The position numbers and the translations under genes are program-made. DNA of 42,805 nt from an uncultured Propionibacteriaceae bacterium (lineage in GTDB: Bacteria; Actinomycetota; Actinomycetes; Propionibacteriales; Propionibacteriaceae). Where the stretch lies: assembly GCA_937926975.1 (NCBI GenBank), contig CALBCJ010000036.1, forward strand, positions 1 to 42,805, in the 5' to 3' direction. Below, in pieces: positions 33,753 through 41,331 of this stretch (position 1 is its first letter; each line of letters begins with the position of its first letter). Below the pieces are notes generated by a model. It was not told the origin of the DNA, made no database searches, and worked only from the letters and a program-made list of their open reading frames with translations.

Positions 33753-35393
33753 ATGAGCAGAGATCTGAGTGCGCAGCCCAGCGCGCGTACCTTCCCCCTG
33801 GCCCACCTGGTCGACCTAGTGCGGCAGGGGAAGGTCCGGGTGCCCCCCTTCCAGCGCGGTCTGCGATGGCAGACTTCCGATGCCGTGTCACTGCTGGACA
33901 GTGTGGTGCGAGGGTTCCCGATCGGGAGCCTGCTGCTGTGGAGCCACGAGGCTGAGGCTGCGGCCGTCCAGCTGGGCGGGGTGACGATCGATGCCCCCGG
34001 GTTCACGGAGGCGTTCTATGTCGTTGACGGCCAGCAGCGGATCACGACCTTTCTCAATGTTTTTGACTCTAGGGCCGGCCGAGACGGAAAGTTCGCCCTG
34101 GTCTACGACCTGCGTCATGGAGAAGTCCGAGCGGCCCGTCGCAACGACTCAGCGGCGGACGTGATCCCACTCCCGGTCCTGTTTGAGCTAAAGCAGGTGC
34201 TGCGCTGGGTGGCGGAGCACCCCCATTACACCGACCGGATCGACGAGATCAACGGGGTTACCCAACGACTACGTGAGTTCCATGTCCCGGCCTATGTGGT
34301 GTCGTCGCAGGACGAGGACGTGCTGAGGCAGATCTATGACCGGATGAACAGCTCTGGTAAGCGCCTGACCCGGGCCGAGGTCTTCCGCGGACTGTTCTCG
34401 GAGCGGCGACCCAGTTCTGAGCAGGTGGACCTGGGTTTGATCGCGACCGAGATCCGAGACCGCCTGGAGTGGGGGCTGCCCGACCTGGACACGGTGCTGC
34501 ACGCCTTTCTGGCGCGTCGTCGCCCTGATGTGTACCGCGATATTCACCACGAGTTCGACGACGCCAGCGACCGCGACAGCGACTTTCCTGGCGAGGATCA
34601 GCAGCAGGCGCAGCGGGGGGCTCTCGAGGCCTTGGAGAAGACCATCCGCTTCCTGCAGGACCCGGTGGGGGTACCTCACTTCAGCTTCCTGCCGTACCGC
34701 TACCTGCTGATCGTGCTGACGCGGTTCTTCGCGCACTTCCCCGACCCTGCTCCCCGCAACCAGGACCTTCTGGTCCGGTGGTTCTGGACTGCGGCCCGCA
34801 CTGGCCCGTACCAAGTAGCAGGAGGCACGACCCAGGCTATTAGGATGCTGTCAGCATGCATCATTCCCGGCCAGGAGCATGAGTCGGTCCAAAGCCTGCT
34901 GGACCGCATGCGGGGCAAGCAGCGGCTCGACCTGAGTCCCAGCAGGTTCAGGGCCAGCACGGCCGCCGGTCGGATCATGCTCTGCGCCCTGTGGGCTCGG
35001 CACGGGAAGTCGCCAGACACCGAGCAGCCCTTCGACCGGGCCGACCTGGCTCTGGAGCTCTGGGAAGACACCAGCCCCAGCCGGGCCTGCCCGGAGATGG
35101 TTCCCAGAGCCGAGCTGCGCGACGAGCTGCGCCCTTCTCTCGGCAACCGGGTCATCATGCCGGGGATCCCGATCGAGGTGGTGCGCGAGCCACAGCGGTG
35201 GTCTGAGGACGTGCGGGGGTCGCACCTGCTTGGCGACGAGTCAGACCCGAACGAGATGGTGCAGCAGCGCGAGACCCGGCTGCACCAGGTGGTGAGTGAC
35301 TTTTTGATGTCGAAGACCCAGGAGGGCCTGGACGCCTCGGCGCCGCTGGAGTCGTACGACTTCGACGACGAGGACGATGCCCGGGAGGACTGA
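33753..35393 (+). CDS. DUF262 (GmrS-type N-terminal domain) protein
   Basis: 546 residues. The DUF262 ParB/sulfiredoxin-like domain is clear: VPPFQRGLRWQ (30-40), FPIGSLLLW, V91-DGQQRITTF (92-100) and RMNSSGKRLTRAEVFRGLF (197-215). DUF262 occurs in GmrSD type IV restriction enzymes and other defence proteins, where DGQQR belongs to an NTP-using site. The rest is helical; I see no DUF1524 HNH nuclease motif. GGAGGG precedes the ATG. The gene uses more A/T-ending codons (CTA, GTA, TTT, AAT) than its neighbours, suggesting recent arrival. HipA starts five bases after its stop, so the two form one operon. Confidence 0.88.
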   Translation: MSRDLSAQPSARTFPLAHLVDLVRQGKVRVPPFQRGLRWQTSDAVSLLDSVVRGFPIGSLLLWSHEAEAAAVQLGGVTIDAPGFTEAFYVVDGQQRITTFLNVFDSRAGRDGKFALVYDLRHGEVRAARRNDSAADVIPLPVLFELKQVLRWVAEHPHYTDRIDEINGVTQRLREFHVPAYVVSSQDEDVLRQIYDRMNSSGKRLTRAEVFRGLFSERRPSSEQVDLGLIATEIRDRLEWGLPDLDTVLHAFLARRRPDVYRDIHHEFDDASDRDSDFPGEDQQQAQRGALEALEKTIRFLQDPVGVPHFSFLPYRYLLIVLTRFFAHFPDPAPRNQDLLVRWFWTAARTGPYQVAGGTTQAIRMLSACIIPGQEHESVQSLLDRMRGKQRLDLSPSRFRASTAAGRIMLCALWARHGKSPDTEQPFDRADLALELWEDTSPSRACPEMVPRAELRDELRPSLGNRVIMPGIPIEVVREPQRWSEDVRGSHLLGDESDPNEMVQQRETRLHQVVSDFLMSKTQEGLDASAPLESYDFDDEDDARED

Positions 35394-35398
35394 GCCCG

Positions 35399-36607
35399 AT
35401 GATCCAGACCTATCGGGTGCTGCTGGGTGGGCGCACCGTGGCACGCCTGTTCGCTCGCGGCGACTACACCTGGCTGGAGTGGCAGGACGGCTACTGGGAG
35501 GACCCACGGCGGCCGGTCCTCGGCCTCGGCTTCGAGAACCGTCCGCGAGCCCGGGTAGCGGCAGCGCTCCGGCTGCCACCGTGGTTCTCCAACCTGCTCC
35601 CGGAGGGCCGGCTGCGCGAGTGGGTCGCCCTGGACGCGGGGGTCAACGAGCGCCGGGAGCTGCAGCTGCTGGTCCGCTTAGGCCTGGGGCTGCCCGGGGC
35701 GGTGGTGGTGGAGCCCAGCGACGATGTCGACCCGACCTGGCAGCCGGACCGGGTGGAGCCGCCGCCGTCCCGGTCCGACTACCAGGGACCGCTGCGGTTC
35801 AGCCTGGCGGGGGTAGCGCTCAAGTTCTCGCTGCTGGGCCAGCACGACCGGCTCACCGTGCCTGCGGCAGACCAGGAGGGGGACTGGATCGTCAAGATGC
35901 CGGACGCCGGGTTCCCGGGCCTCCCGTTCAACGAGCACGCGATGATGAGCCTGGCTGCGCGCTGCGGCATCGAGACCCCCGAGACTCGCCTCTACCACCG
36001 CGACGAGCTGCCACCCCTGCCGGAGGCGGCCTGGCCAGCGGGCCAGGAGGTGGCGTACGCGGTGCGCCGCTTCGACCGGGACGGGCAGCGCCGGATCCAC
36101 ACCGAGGACCTGGCCCAGGTCCGAGGCTTCTACCCCGACGACAAGTACCGCGGCACGTACGCCACCGTCGCCGCGCTGGTCTACCGCGGCCGGGACGAGG
36201 CCTCGTACCTGGAGCTGGTACGGCGGCTGTTCTTCTCCTGGGCGATCGGCAACGGTGACCTCCACCTGAAGAACCTGTCGCTGATCTACCGGGACCCGCG
36301 GCTGCCGGTCCTCGCCCCGGCGTACGACCTGGTCTCCACTGCTGCGTACCTGCCGGACGGGGCGGAGGACCTGGCGCTCAGGCTCGGCCGGTCTCGTCGT
36401 CTCGACGCGGTCACCCCGGCCGCCTTCGAGCACCTGGCTCGTACGATCGGGGCGCCGGTGGCAGCGACGAACCAGGCCGTCGTCGATACCGCGGCCCGGC
36501 TGGGTGAGGCCTGGCCCGAGGCGGCGCCCCTGCTGGACCGGCTGCCGAGGCACCAGGCCTGGCTAGGGGAGCGGGTCGCGGCGGTCTGCCGCCAGGTCGT
36601 GGGCTGA
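35399..36607 (+). CDS. HipA-family serine/threonine kinase without HipB
   Basis: 402 residues, full length. The N-terminal HipA domain (1-100, ending FSNLLPEGRLREWV) is present. The kinase core has the flexible loop RFS135LAGVALKF (the E. coli autophosphorylated S150 region), ATP-binding K166 (IVKMP), FNEHAMMSLAARCGI, catalytic loop GNGD287LHLKN292 and metal-binding D310 (APAYD), 23 residues after D287 exactly as D309-D332 in E. coli HipA. All active-site residues are kept. HipA toxins are normally encoded after the HTH antitoxin HipB, but no HTH gene is adjacent; a DUF262 gene takes that place. The gene ends three bases from the convergent ABC operon. Confidence 0.93.
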   Translation: MIQTYRVLLGGRTVARLFARGDYTWLEWQDGYWEDPRRPVLGLGFENRPRARVAAALRLPPWFSNLLPEGRLREWVALDAGVNERRELQLLVRLGLGLPGAVVVEPSDDVDPTWQPDRVEPPPSRSDYQGPLRFSLAGVALKFSLLGQHDRLTVPAADQEGDWIVKMPDAGFPGLPFNEHAMMSLAARCGIETPETRLYHRDELPPLPEAAWPAGQEVAYAVRRFDRDGQRRIHTEDLAQVRGFYPDDKYRGTYATVAALVYRGRDEASYLELVRRLFFSWAIGNGDLHLKNLSLIYRDPRLPVLAPAYDLVSTAAYLPDGAEDLALRLGRSRRLDAVTPAAFEHLARTIGAPVAATNQAVVDTAARLGEAWPEAAPLLDRLPRHQAWLGERVAAVCRQVVG

Positions 36608-36610
36608 GGC

Positions 36611-37399
36611 TCAGGAGAGCAGGCTGCGGTCGGCCAGCTCGCCCTTGACCCGGCGGAACTGCGCCATCAGGTCGTCCACGCTGGCCTGGCGCTTCTGCTG
36701 GCCGCTCAGCTCGTAGATGATCTGGCCCTCGTGCATCATCACCAGCCGGTTGCCCACCTCCAGGGCCTGCTGCATGTTGTGGGTGACCATCAGCGTGGTC
36801 AGCTCGTGACGCTGCACCGCGTCGACCGTGAGCCGCAGGATCAGCTCGGCCCGCTGCGGGTCCAGCGCCGCCGTGTGCTCGTCCAGCAGCAGCAGCCGGG
36901 GGCTGCCGAAGGTCGCCATCACCAGGCTCAGTGCCTGGCGCTGGCCTCCCGACAGGAGACCGGCATCGGTCTTCAGCCGGTCCTCCAGCCCCAGCTCCAG
37001 ACGGGCCAGCTCCTCACGGAAGACCGCCCGCTTGGCGTGGGTGACCCCGGTCCGCAGCCCCCGCCGGTGGCCCCGGGCGTACGCCATCGCCAGGTTCTGC
37101 TCGATCGTGCCGTGCGGCGCGGTCCCGGCCAGCGGGTCCTGGAAGACCCGGCCCACCAGGCGGGCCACCTTGTGGTCCGGCATCCGGGTGACGTTGCGGC
37201 CGTCGATCCAGATCTGGCCCTGATCCGGGCGGTACTCGCCGGCGATCAGGTTCAGCAGCGTCGACTTGCCGGCCCCGTTGGAGCCGATGACGGTGACGAA
37301 GTCACCGGGATCTAGCCTGAGCGACAGGTCCCGCAGCACCACCTTCTCGTTGGCGGTGTGCTGGGCAAAGACCTTGGTAACCCCCTCGACCGACAGCAC
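36611..37399 (-). CDS. ABC transporter ATPase, TrpZ-like
   Basis: 262-residue ATPase. Walker A is IGSNGAGKST (38-47), the signature LLSGGQRQALSL, and Walker B LLLLDEHTAALDP, where DEH instead of DEP is typical of the ATPases paired with PF04392 binding proteins. GTG start directly after the permease stop (TGAGTG). It is last in a three-gene uptake operon. The substrate class for this group is often aromatic amino acids, but I cannot confirm it here. Confidence 0.93.
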   Translation of the reverse strand: MLSVEGVTKVFAQHTANEKVVLRDLSLRLDPGDFVTVIGSNGAGKSTLLNLIAGEYRPDQGQIWIDGRNVTRMPDHKVARLVGRVFQDPLAGTAPHGTIEQNLAMAYARGHRRGLRTGVTHAKRAVFREELARLELGLEDRLKTDAGLLSGGQRQALSLVMATFGSPRLLLLDEHTAALDPQRAELILRLTVDAVQRHELTTLMVTHNMQQALEVGNRLVMMHEGQIIYELSGQQKRQASVDDLMAQFRRVKGELADRSLLS

Positions 37400-38302
37400 T
37401 CAGACCCCCTGCGCGGCCTGGGCCAGGGCCCGGTCCTTGGCTCGGGCCCGCATCCGGCGAAAGACTCCCAGCCGAGGCACCAGCAGCGCCACCACCACCA
37501 GAACGGCCGAGATCAGCTTGGTGTCGTTGGGGTTCAGCCCGACCTCCAGCGCCAGCTGGATCACCAGGCGGTAGACCACCGAGCCCAGCACCACCGCGAA
37601 GGTCGCCAGGATGAACCGGCGGCTCGGAACCAGGGCCTGCCCCAGGATCACCGAGGCCAGGCCGGCAACGATCAGGCCGATCCCCATCTCGATGTCGGCA
37701 AAGCCCTGGTACTGGGCGATCAGCGCGCCGGCCAGGGCGACCAGCCCGTTCGACAGGGCCAGGCCCAGGGTCTTGGTGGCCCGGGTCGAGACTCCCTGGC
37801 TGCGGATCATCCGCTCGTTGTCGCCGGTCGCCTGCAGCGCCAGCCCGAGGTCGGTGTTCAAGAACCAGTCCAGCACCAGCATCGCCACCACGGCGACCGC
37901 CGCGAGCACCAGCACCGAGACCCAGGTGCCGAAGAGGTCGGCGTCGCGCATCCCCGACAGCAGGGTGTCGGTCCGCAGCAGCGGCAGGTTCGACCGGCCC
38001 ATGATCCGCAGGTTGATGGAGTACAGCGCGATCTGGGTCAAGATCCCCGCCAGCAGCGGGTTGATCCGGCCCAGAGTGTGCAGCAGCCCCGTACAGGTGC
38101 CCGCCACCAGCCCGCAGGTGCCGCCCAGCGCGGTCGCCCACCACGGGTTGATGCCGGCCAGGATGCCGGTCGTCGCTACCGCAGCCCCGGTCGTGAAGCT
38201 GCCGTCAACGGTCAGGTCGGGGAAGTCCAGCACCCGGAAGGTGAGGTACACTCCCAGGGCCATCAGTCCGTAGACCAGGCCCAGGTCAAGCGCGGCCAGC
38301 AT
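37400..38302 (-). CDS. ABC transporter permease, LivH/TrpY-like
   Basis: 300-residue inner-membrane permease with about eight helices of the BPD_transp_2 (branched-chain amino acid) type. The N terminus MLAALDLGLVYGLMALGVYLTFRVLDFPDLTVDGSFTTGAAV is characteristic of the permeases that go with ABC_sub_bind lipoproteins. The ATG follows the lipoprotein stop by three bases. A basic C-terminal tail faces the cytoplasm. Confidence 0.93.
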   Translation of the reverse strand: MLAALDLGLVYGLMALGVYLTFRVLDFPDLTVDGSFTTGAAVATTGILAGINPWWATALGGTCGLVAGTCTGLLHTLGRINPLLAGILTQIALYSINLRIMGRSNLPLLRTDTLLSGMRDADLFGTWVSVLVLAAVAVVAMLVLDWFLNTDLGLALQATGDNERMIRSQGVSTRATKTLGLALSNGLVALAGALIAQYQGFADIEMGIGLIVAGLASVILGQALVPSRRFILATFAVVLGSVVYRLVIQLALEVGLNPNDTKLISAVLVVVALLVPRLGVFRRMRARAKDRALAQAAQGV

Positions 38303-38305
38303 AGG

Positions 38306-39286
38306 TCAGCCCACGACCTCCGCGCCCTCAAGCAGCGCGTCCGGGAGCGTCAGGCCCATCCGCTGGGCGGCGGCCTGGTTCACGTACACCTTGAGGTCCT
38401 TCTGCTTCTCCACCGGCATCGTCGCGGGCTTCGCCTGCTGGGTGAGGATCCGGACCGCCATCTGCCCGGTCTGGTAGCCGAGCTGGGAGTAGTCGATCCC
38501 GTACGTGATCGCGCCGCCCTTGGCCACCGAGTCACCCTCGCCGACCACCAGCGGCAGCTTCTTCTGCTCGCAGACCTGAACCACCGAGGCCAGGCCGGAG
38601 ACCACCGTGTTGTCGGTCGGGACGTAGACCGCGTCGGTGCCCAGCGCGGCCGCGGCCTGCCCCACCTCACCGGTGGCGGTCACGGTCTTCTCGACCACCG
38701 TCAGGCCCTGCTCCTGGGCGGCCTTCTTGGCGGCGTCGGCCTGGACCTGGGAGTTCACCTCGCCCGACGAGTACAGGATGCCGACCGAGGTGGCCGACGG
38801 CTTGATCTTCTTGATCAGGGCGATCTGCTCGGCGACCGGGTTCAGGTCGGTGGTGCCGGTGATGTTCGACCCGGGCGCCTCGTTCGAGGCGACCAGCTTG
38901 GCAGCGACCGGGTCGGTGACCGCGGTGAACAGGATCGGGGTCTTGGTGATCGCCTGCGCCGAGGCCTGCGCGGTGGGGGTGGCGATGGCCAGCACCAGGT
39001 CGAGCTTGGCGGAGCCGAACTTCGCCGCGATCGACGTGGCCGTGGCCTGGTCACCCTGCGCGTTCTGCTCGTCGTAGGTGACCTTCACCCCGGCATCGGT
39101 GAGGGCCCTCTTGAAACCCTCCCGGGCGGCGTCCAGGGACGGGTGGGACACGATCTGGGTGATCCCGACCCGGTACGTGGTCTCGCCGCCGCTCGACCCT
39201 CCGGCTGTGGTGCTGCCGCAGGCGGTCAGGGCCGCGGCCAGGGTGACCGCTAGTGCCCCCGCCAGACGGGCGCCGAGTCGCGTCAT
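38306..39286 (-). CDS. Substrate-binding lipoprotein, ABC_sub_bind (PF04392) type
   Basis: 326 residues. A lipoprotein signal peptide ends at L20-T21-A22-C23, then a Gly/Ser linker and the binding protein. Family features are VGITQIVSHPSLDAAREGFKRAL, QNAQGDQATATSIAAKF, PILFTAVTDPVAAKLV and SVGILYSSGEVNS. TrpX-like homologues bind tryptophan or tyrosine; the ligand here is inferred at family level only. The ATG at 39286 follows AAGGAAG; the longer open frame upstream is antisense to the M13 gene. First gene of the operon. Confidence 0.94.
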   Translation of the reverse strand: MTRLGARLAGALAVTLAAALTACGSTTAGGSSGGETTYRVGITQIVSHPSLDAAREGFKRALTDAGVKVTYDEQNAQGDQATATSIAAKFGSAKLDLVLAIATPTAQASAQAITKTPILFTAVTDPVAAKLVASNEAPGSNITGTTDLNPVAEQIALIKKIKPSATSVGILYSSGEVNSQVQADAAKKAAQEQGLTVVEKTVTATGEVGQAAAALGTDAVYVPTDNTVVSGLASVVQVCEQKKLPLVVGEGDSVAKGGAITYGIDYSQLGYQTGQMAVRILTQQAKPATMPVEKQKDLKVYVNQAAAQRMGLTLPDALLEGAEVVG

Positions 39287-39360
39287 GGTGCTTCCTTTCC
39301 GGGCCCAGTGCCTCCGGAAGCACACCGTAGTGCCCGCCGCCGGTCCCGCCCGGCAGGGTT

Positions 39361-41310
39361 TCACCAGATGGTGACCCGCTGCTCGGGAGGCAGGTACAGC
39401 CGGTCGGACTCGACCACGGAGAAGGCGGTGTAGAAGTCGTCCAGGTTGCGCACGATCTGGTTGCAGCGGAACTCGGGCGGTGAGTGCGGGTCGGTCGCCA
39501 GCCGCTGCGCCATGAGCTCGTCGCGCAGCTTGCTGCGCCAGATCCGGGCCCAGGAGAGGAAGAGCCGCTGCAGCCCGGTGTACGGGCCGACCGGCTCGGC
39601 CTGCTCGCCGCCGGCCAGCCGCCAGGCCTTGACCGCGATCGCCAGCCCGCCCAGGTCGCCGATGTTCTCGCCGATCGTGAGGCTGCCGTTCACCGTACGG
39701 CCGGGCGTCTGCTCCGGCTCCAGGGCGTCGTACTGGCCGACCAGGGCGGCGGTCCGCTGCTCGAAGGCGGCCCGGTCCTCGTCGGTCCACCAGTTCCGCA
39801 GCTGCCCCGCGCCGTCGCAGGTGGAGCCCTGGTCGTCGAAGCCGTGCCCGATCTCGTGCCCGATCACCGCCCCGATGGCGCCGTAGTTGACCGCGTCGTC
39901 GACGTCGGGGGAGAAGAACGGCGGCTGCAGGATCGCCGCCGGGAAGACGATCTCGTTGCGCAGCGGGTGGTAGTACGCGTTGACGGTCTGCGGGTACATC
40001 AGCCACTCGTCGGGGTCAACCTCGCCACCCAGCTTCGACAAGGCGTAGTCGGTCGCGAAGGAGGCCGCCCGCAGCACGTTGCCGACCAGGTCGTGGGCCC
40101 GGACCTCGAGCGCGCTGTAGTCACGCCAGGCCGCCGGGTAGCCGATCTTGGGCCTGAAGCTCGCCAGCTTGGCGAGGGCCTCGGCCTTGGTCTCGGCCCC
40201 CATCCAGTCGAGGCTGCTGATTGACTCGCGGTACGCGGCGACCAGGTTCGCCACGAGCTGGTCCATCTGCTCCTTGGCGGCCGGGCTGAAGTGGTTGCGG
40301 ACGTAGATCTTCCCGATCGCCTCGCCCATGGTCTGCTCGGCCAGCGCCACGCCCCGCTTCCAGCGCTCCCGCAGCTGCGGCGTGCCCTGCAGAGTACGGC
40401 CGTAGAAGCTGAACGACTCCTCAACGAAACGCGACGACAGGTACGGCGACAGCGACGACACCAGCTGCCAGCGGGCCCAGGAGCGCCAGGCCTCGAGCCG
40501 GTCCTCGGTGAGCAGCGCCGCCACGTCGGAGAAGAAGCTGGGCTGGCAGCTGACCACCTCGTCGAAGCGGCCCCGCATCCCAGCACCATCGAGGATCCGC
40601 TCCCAGCCGAAGCCGGGTGCCTCGGCGACCAGCTCGGCGGTGCTGCGCAGGTTGTACATCTCGCGCATGTCGCGGGTCCGGACCAGGTCCCAGTGGCAGG
40701 CGGCGATCTCAGTCTCCAGGGCCAGCACCGCGTCGGCCTGCCCGGCCGGGTCGGCCAGCCCGGCCAGCGCCAGGCTCCGCTCGACATGGCGGCGGTACTC
40801 CTGGCGCACCTCGGCGTGCTCCGGCTGGTGGTAGTACGACTCGTCCGGCAGCCCCAGCCCGTCCTGAGCCGCGAAGCAGACGTAGCGGCGGGGGTTGCCC
40901 GGGTCAGCCTCGGCCTCGGTGCTCAGCAGCGACCCCACCTGGTGCCGCAGCGACCAGCCGAGGTGCGACTGCAGGGCGGCCACGGAGTCGATCCGGTCGA
41001 CCCGCTGCAGCAGCTCCTGCAGCGGCTGGGCGTCGAGCAGCTCGGCCCGGTCAGCGTCCATGAAGTCCGCGTACAGGGTGGCCAGGCTGGTCTCCTCGGC
41101 GCTCAGGCTGGCGGGGTCGGCGGCGACCAGCTCGTCCAGGATGGTGTGAACGGCCTGCTCGGAGGCGTCCCGCAGCTGGGTGAAGACGCCGTTCATCGGC
41201 TTGTCGTCCGGGATCTCGGCGGTCTTCAGCCAGGAGCCGTTGACGTGGCGGTAGAGGTCGTCGGCCGGGCGGATCTCGGGGTCAACGGAGTCGAGAAGAC
41301 AGTCAGTCAC
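39361..41310 (-). CDS. M13-family (neprilysin/PepO-like) zinc endopeptidase
   Basis: 649-residue metallopeptidase. The zinc site is H485-E486-IG-H489 with the third ligand in E548-NIG-D552, and the substrate-binding NAYYHP (444-449) is intact. The N-terminal lobe begins DLYRHVNGSWLKTAEIP, as in bacterial PepO. There is no signal peptide or membrane anchor, so it acts in the cytoplasm or leaves by another route. GTG start with TAGTAT six bases upstream. Confidence 0.95.
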   Translation of the reverse strand: MTDCLLDSVDPEIRPADDLYRHVNGSWLKTAEIPDDKPMNGVFTQLRDASEQAVHTILDELVAADPASLSAEETSLATLYADFMDADRAELLDAQPLQELLQRVDRIDSVAALQSHLGWSLRHQVGSLLSTEAEADPGNPRRYVCFAAQDGLGLPDESYYHQPEHAEVRQEYRRHVERSLALAGLADPAGQADAVLALETEIAACHWDLVRTRDMREMYNLRSTAELVAEAPGFGWERILDGAGMRGRFDEVVSCQPSFFSDVAALLTEDRLEAWRSWARWQLVSSLSPYLSSRFVEESFSFYGRTLQGTPQLRERWKRGVALAEQTMGEAIGKIYVRNHFSPAAKEQMDQLVANLVAAYRESISSLDWMGAETKAEALAKLASFRPKIGYPAAWRDYSALEVRAHDLVGNVLRAASFATDYALSKLGGEVDPDEWLMYPQTVNAYYHPLRNEIVFPAAILQPPFFSPDVDDAVNYGAIGAVIGHEIGHGFDDQGSTCDGAGQLRNWWTDEDRAAFEQRTAALVGQYDALEPEQTPGRTVNGSLTIGENIGDLGGLAIAVKAWRLAGGEQAEPVGPYTGLQRLFLSWARIWRSKLRDELMAQRLATDPHSPPEFRCNQIVRNLDDFYTAFSVVESDRLYLPPEQRVTIW

Positions 41311-41316
41311 CCATTC

Positions 41317-41322
41317 ATACTA
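41317..41322 (-). promoter_or_regulatory. -10 element of the M13 peptidase, leaderless
   Basis: TAGTAT on the minus strand, then GAATGG and the GTG start. It lies in the 21 bases between the peptidase and the gene before it, so the peptidase probably has its own promoter. Confidence 0.5.
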
Positions 41323-41331
41323 GTGGCTGCG

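Noticed and set aside
35394..35398. Search for a HipB-type antitoxin next to HipA
   Set aside because: There is no room between the DUF262 stop and hipA, and the small frames overlapping the DUF262 gene or upstream (33,698-33,752) show no helix-turn-helix.
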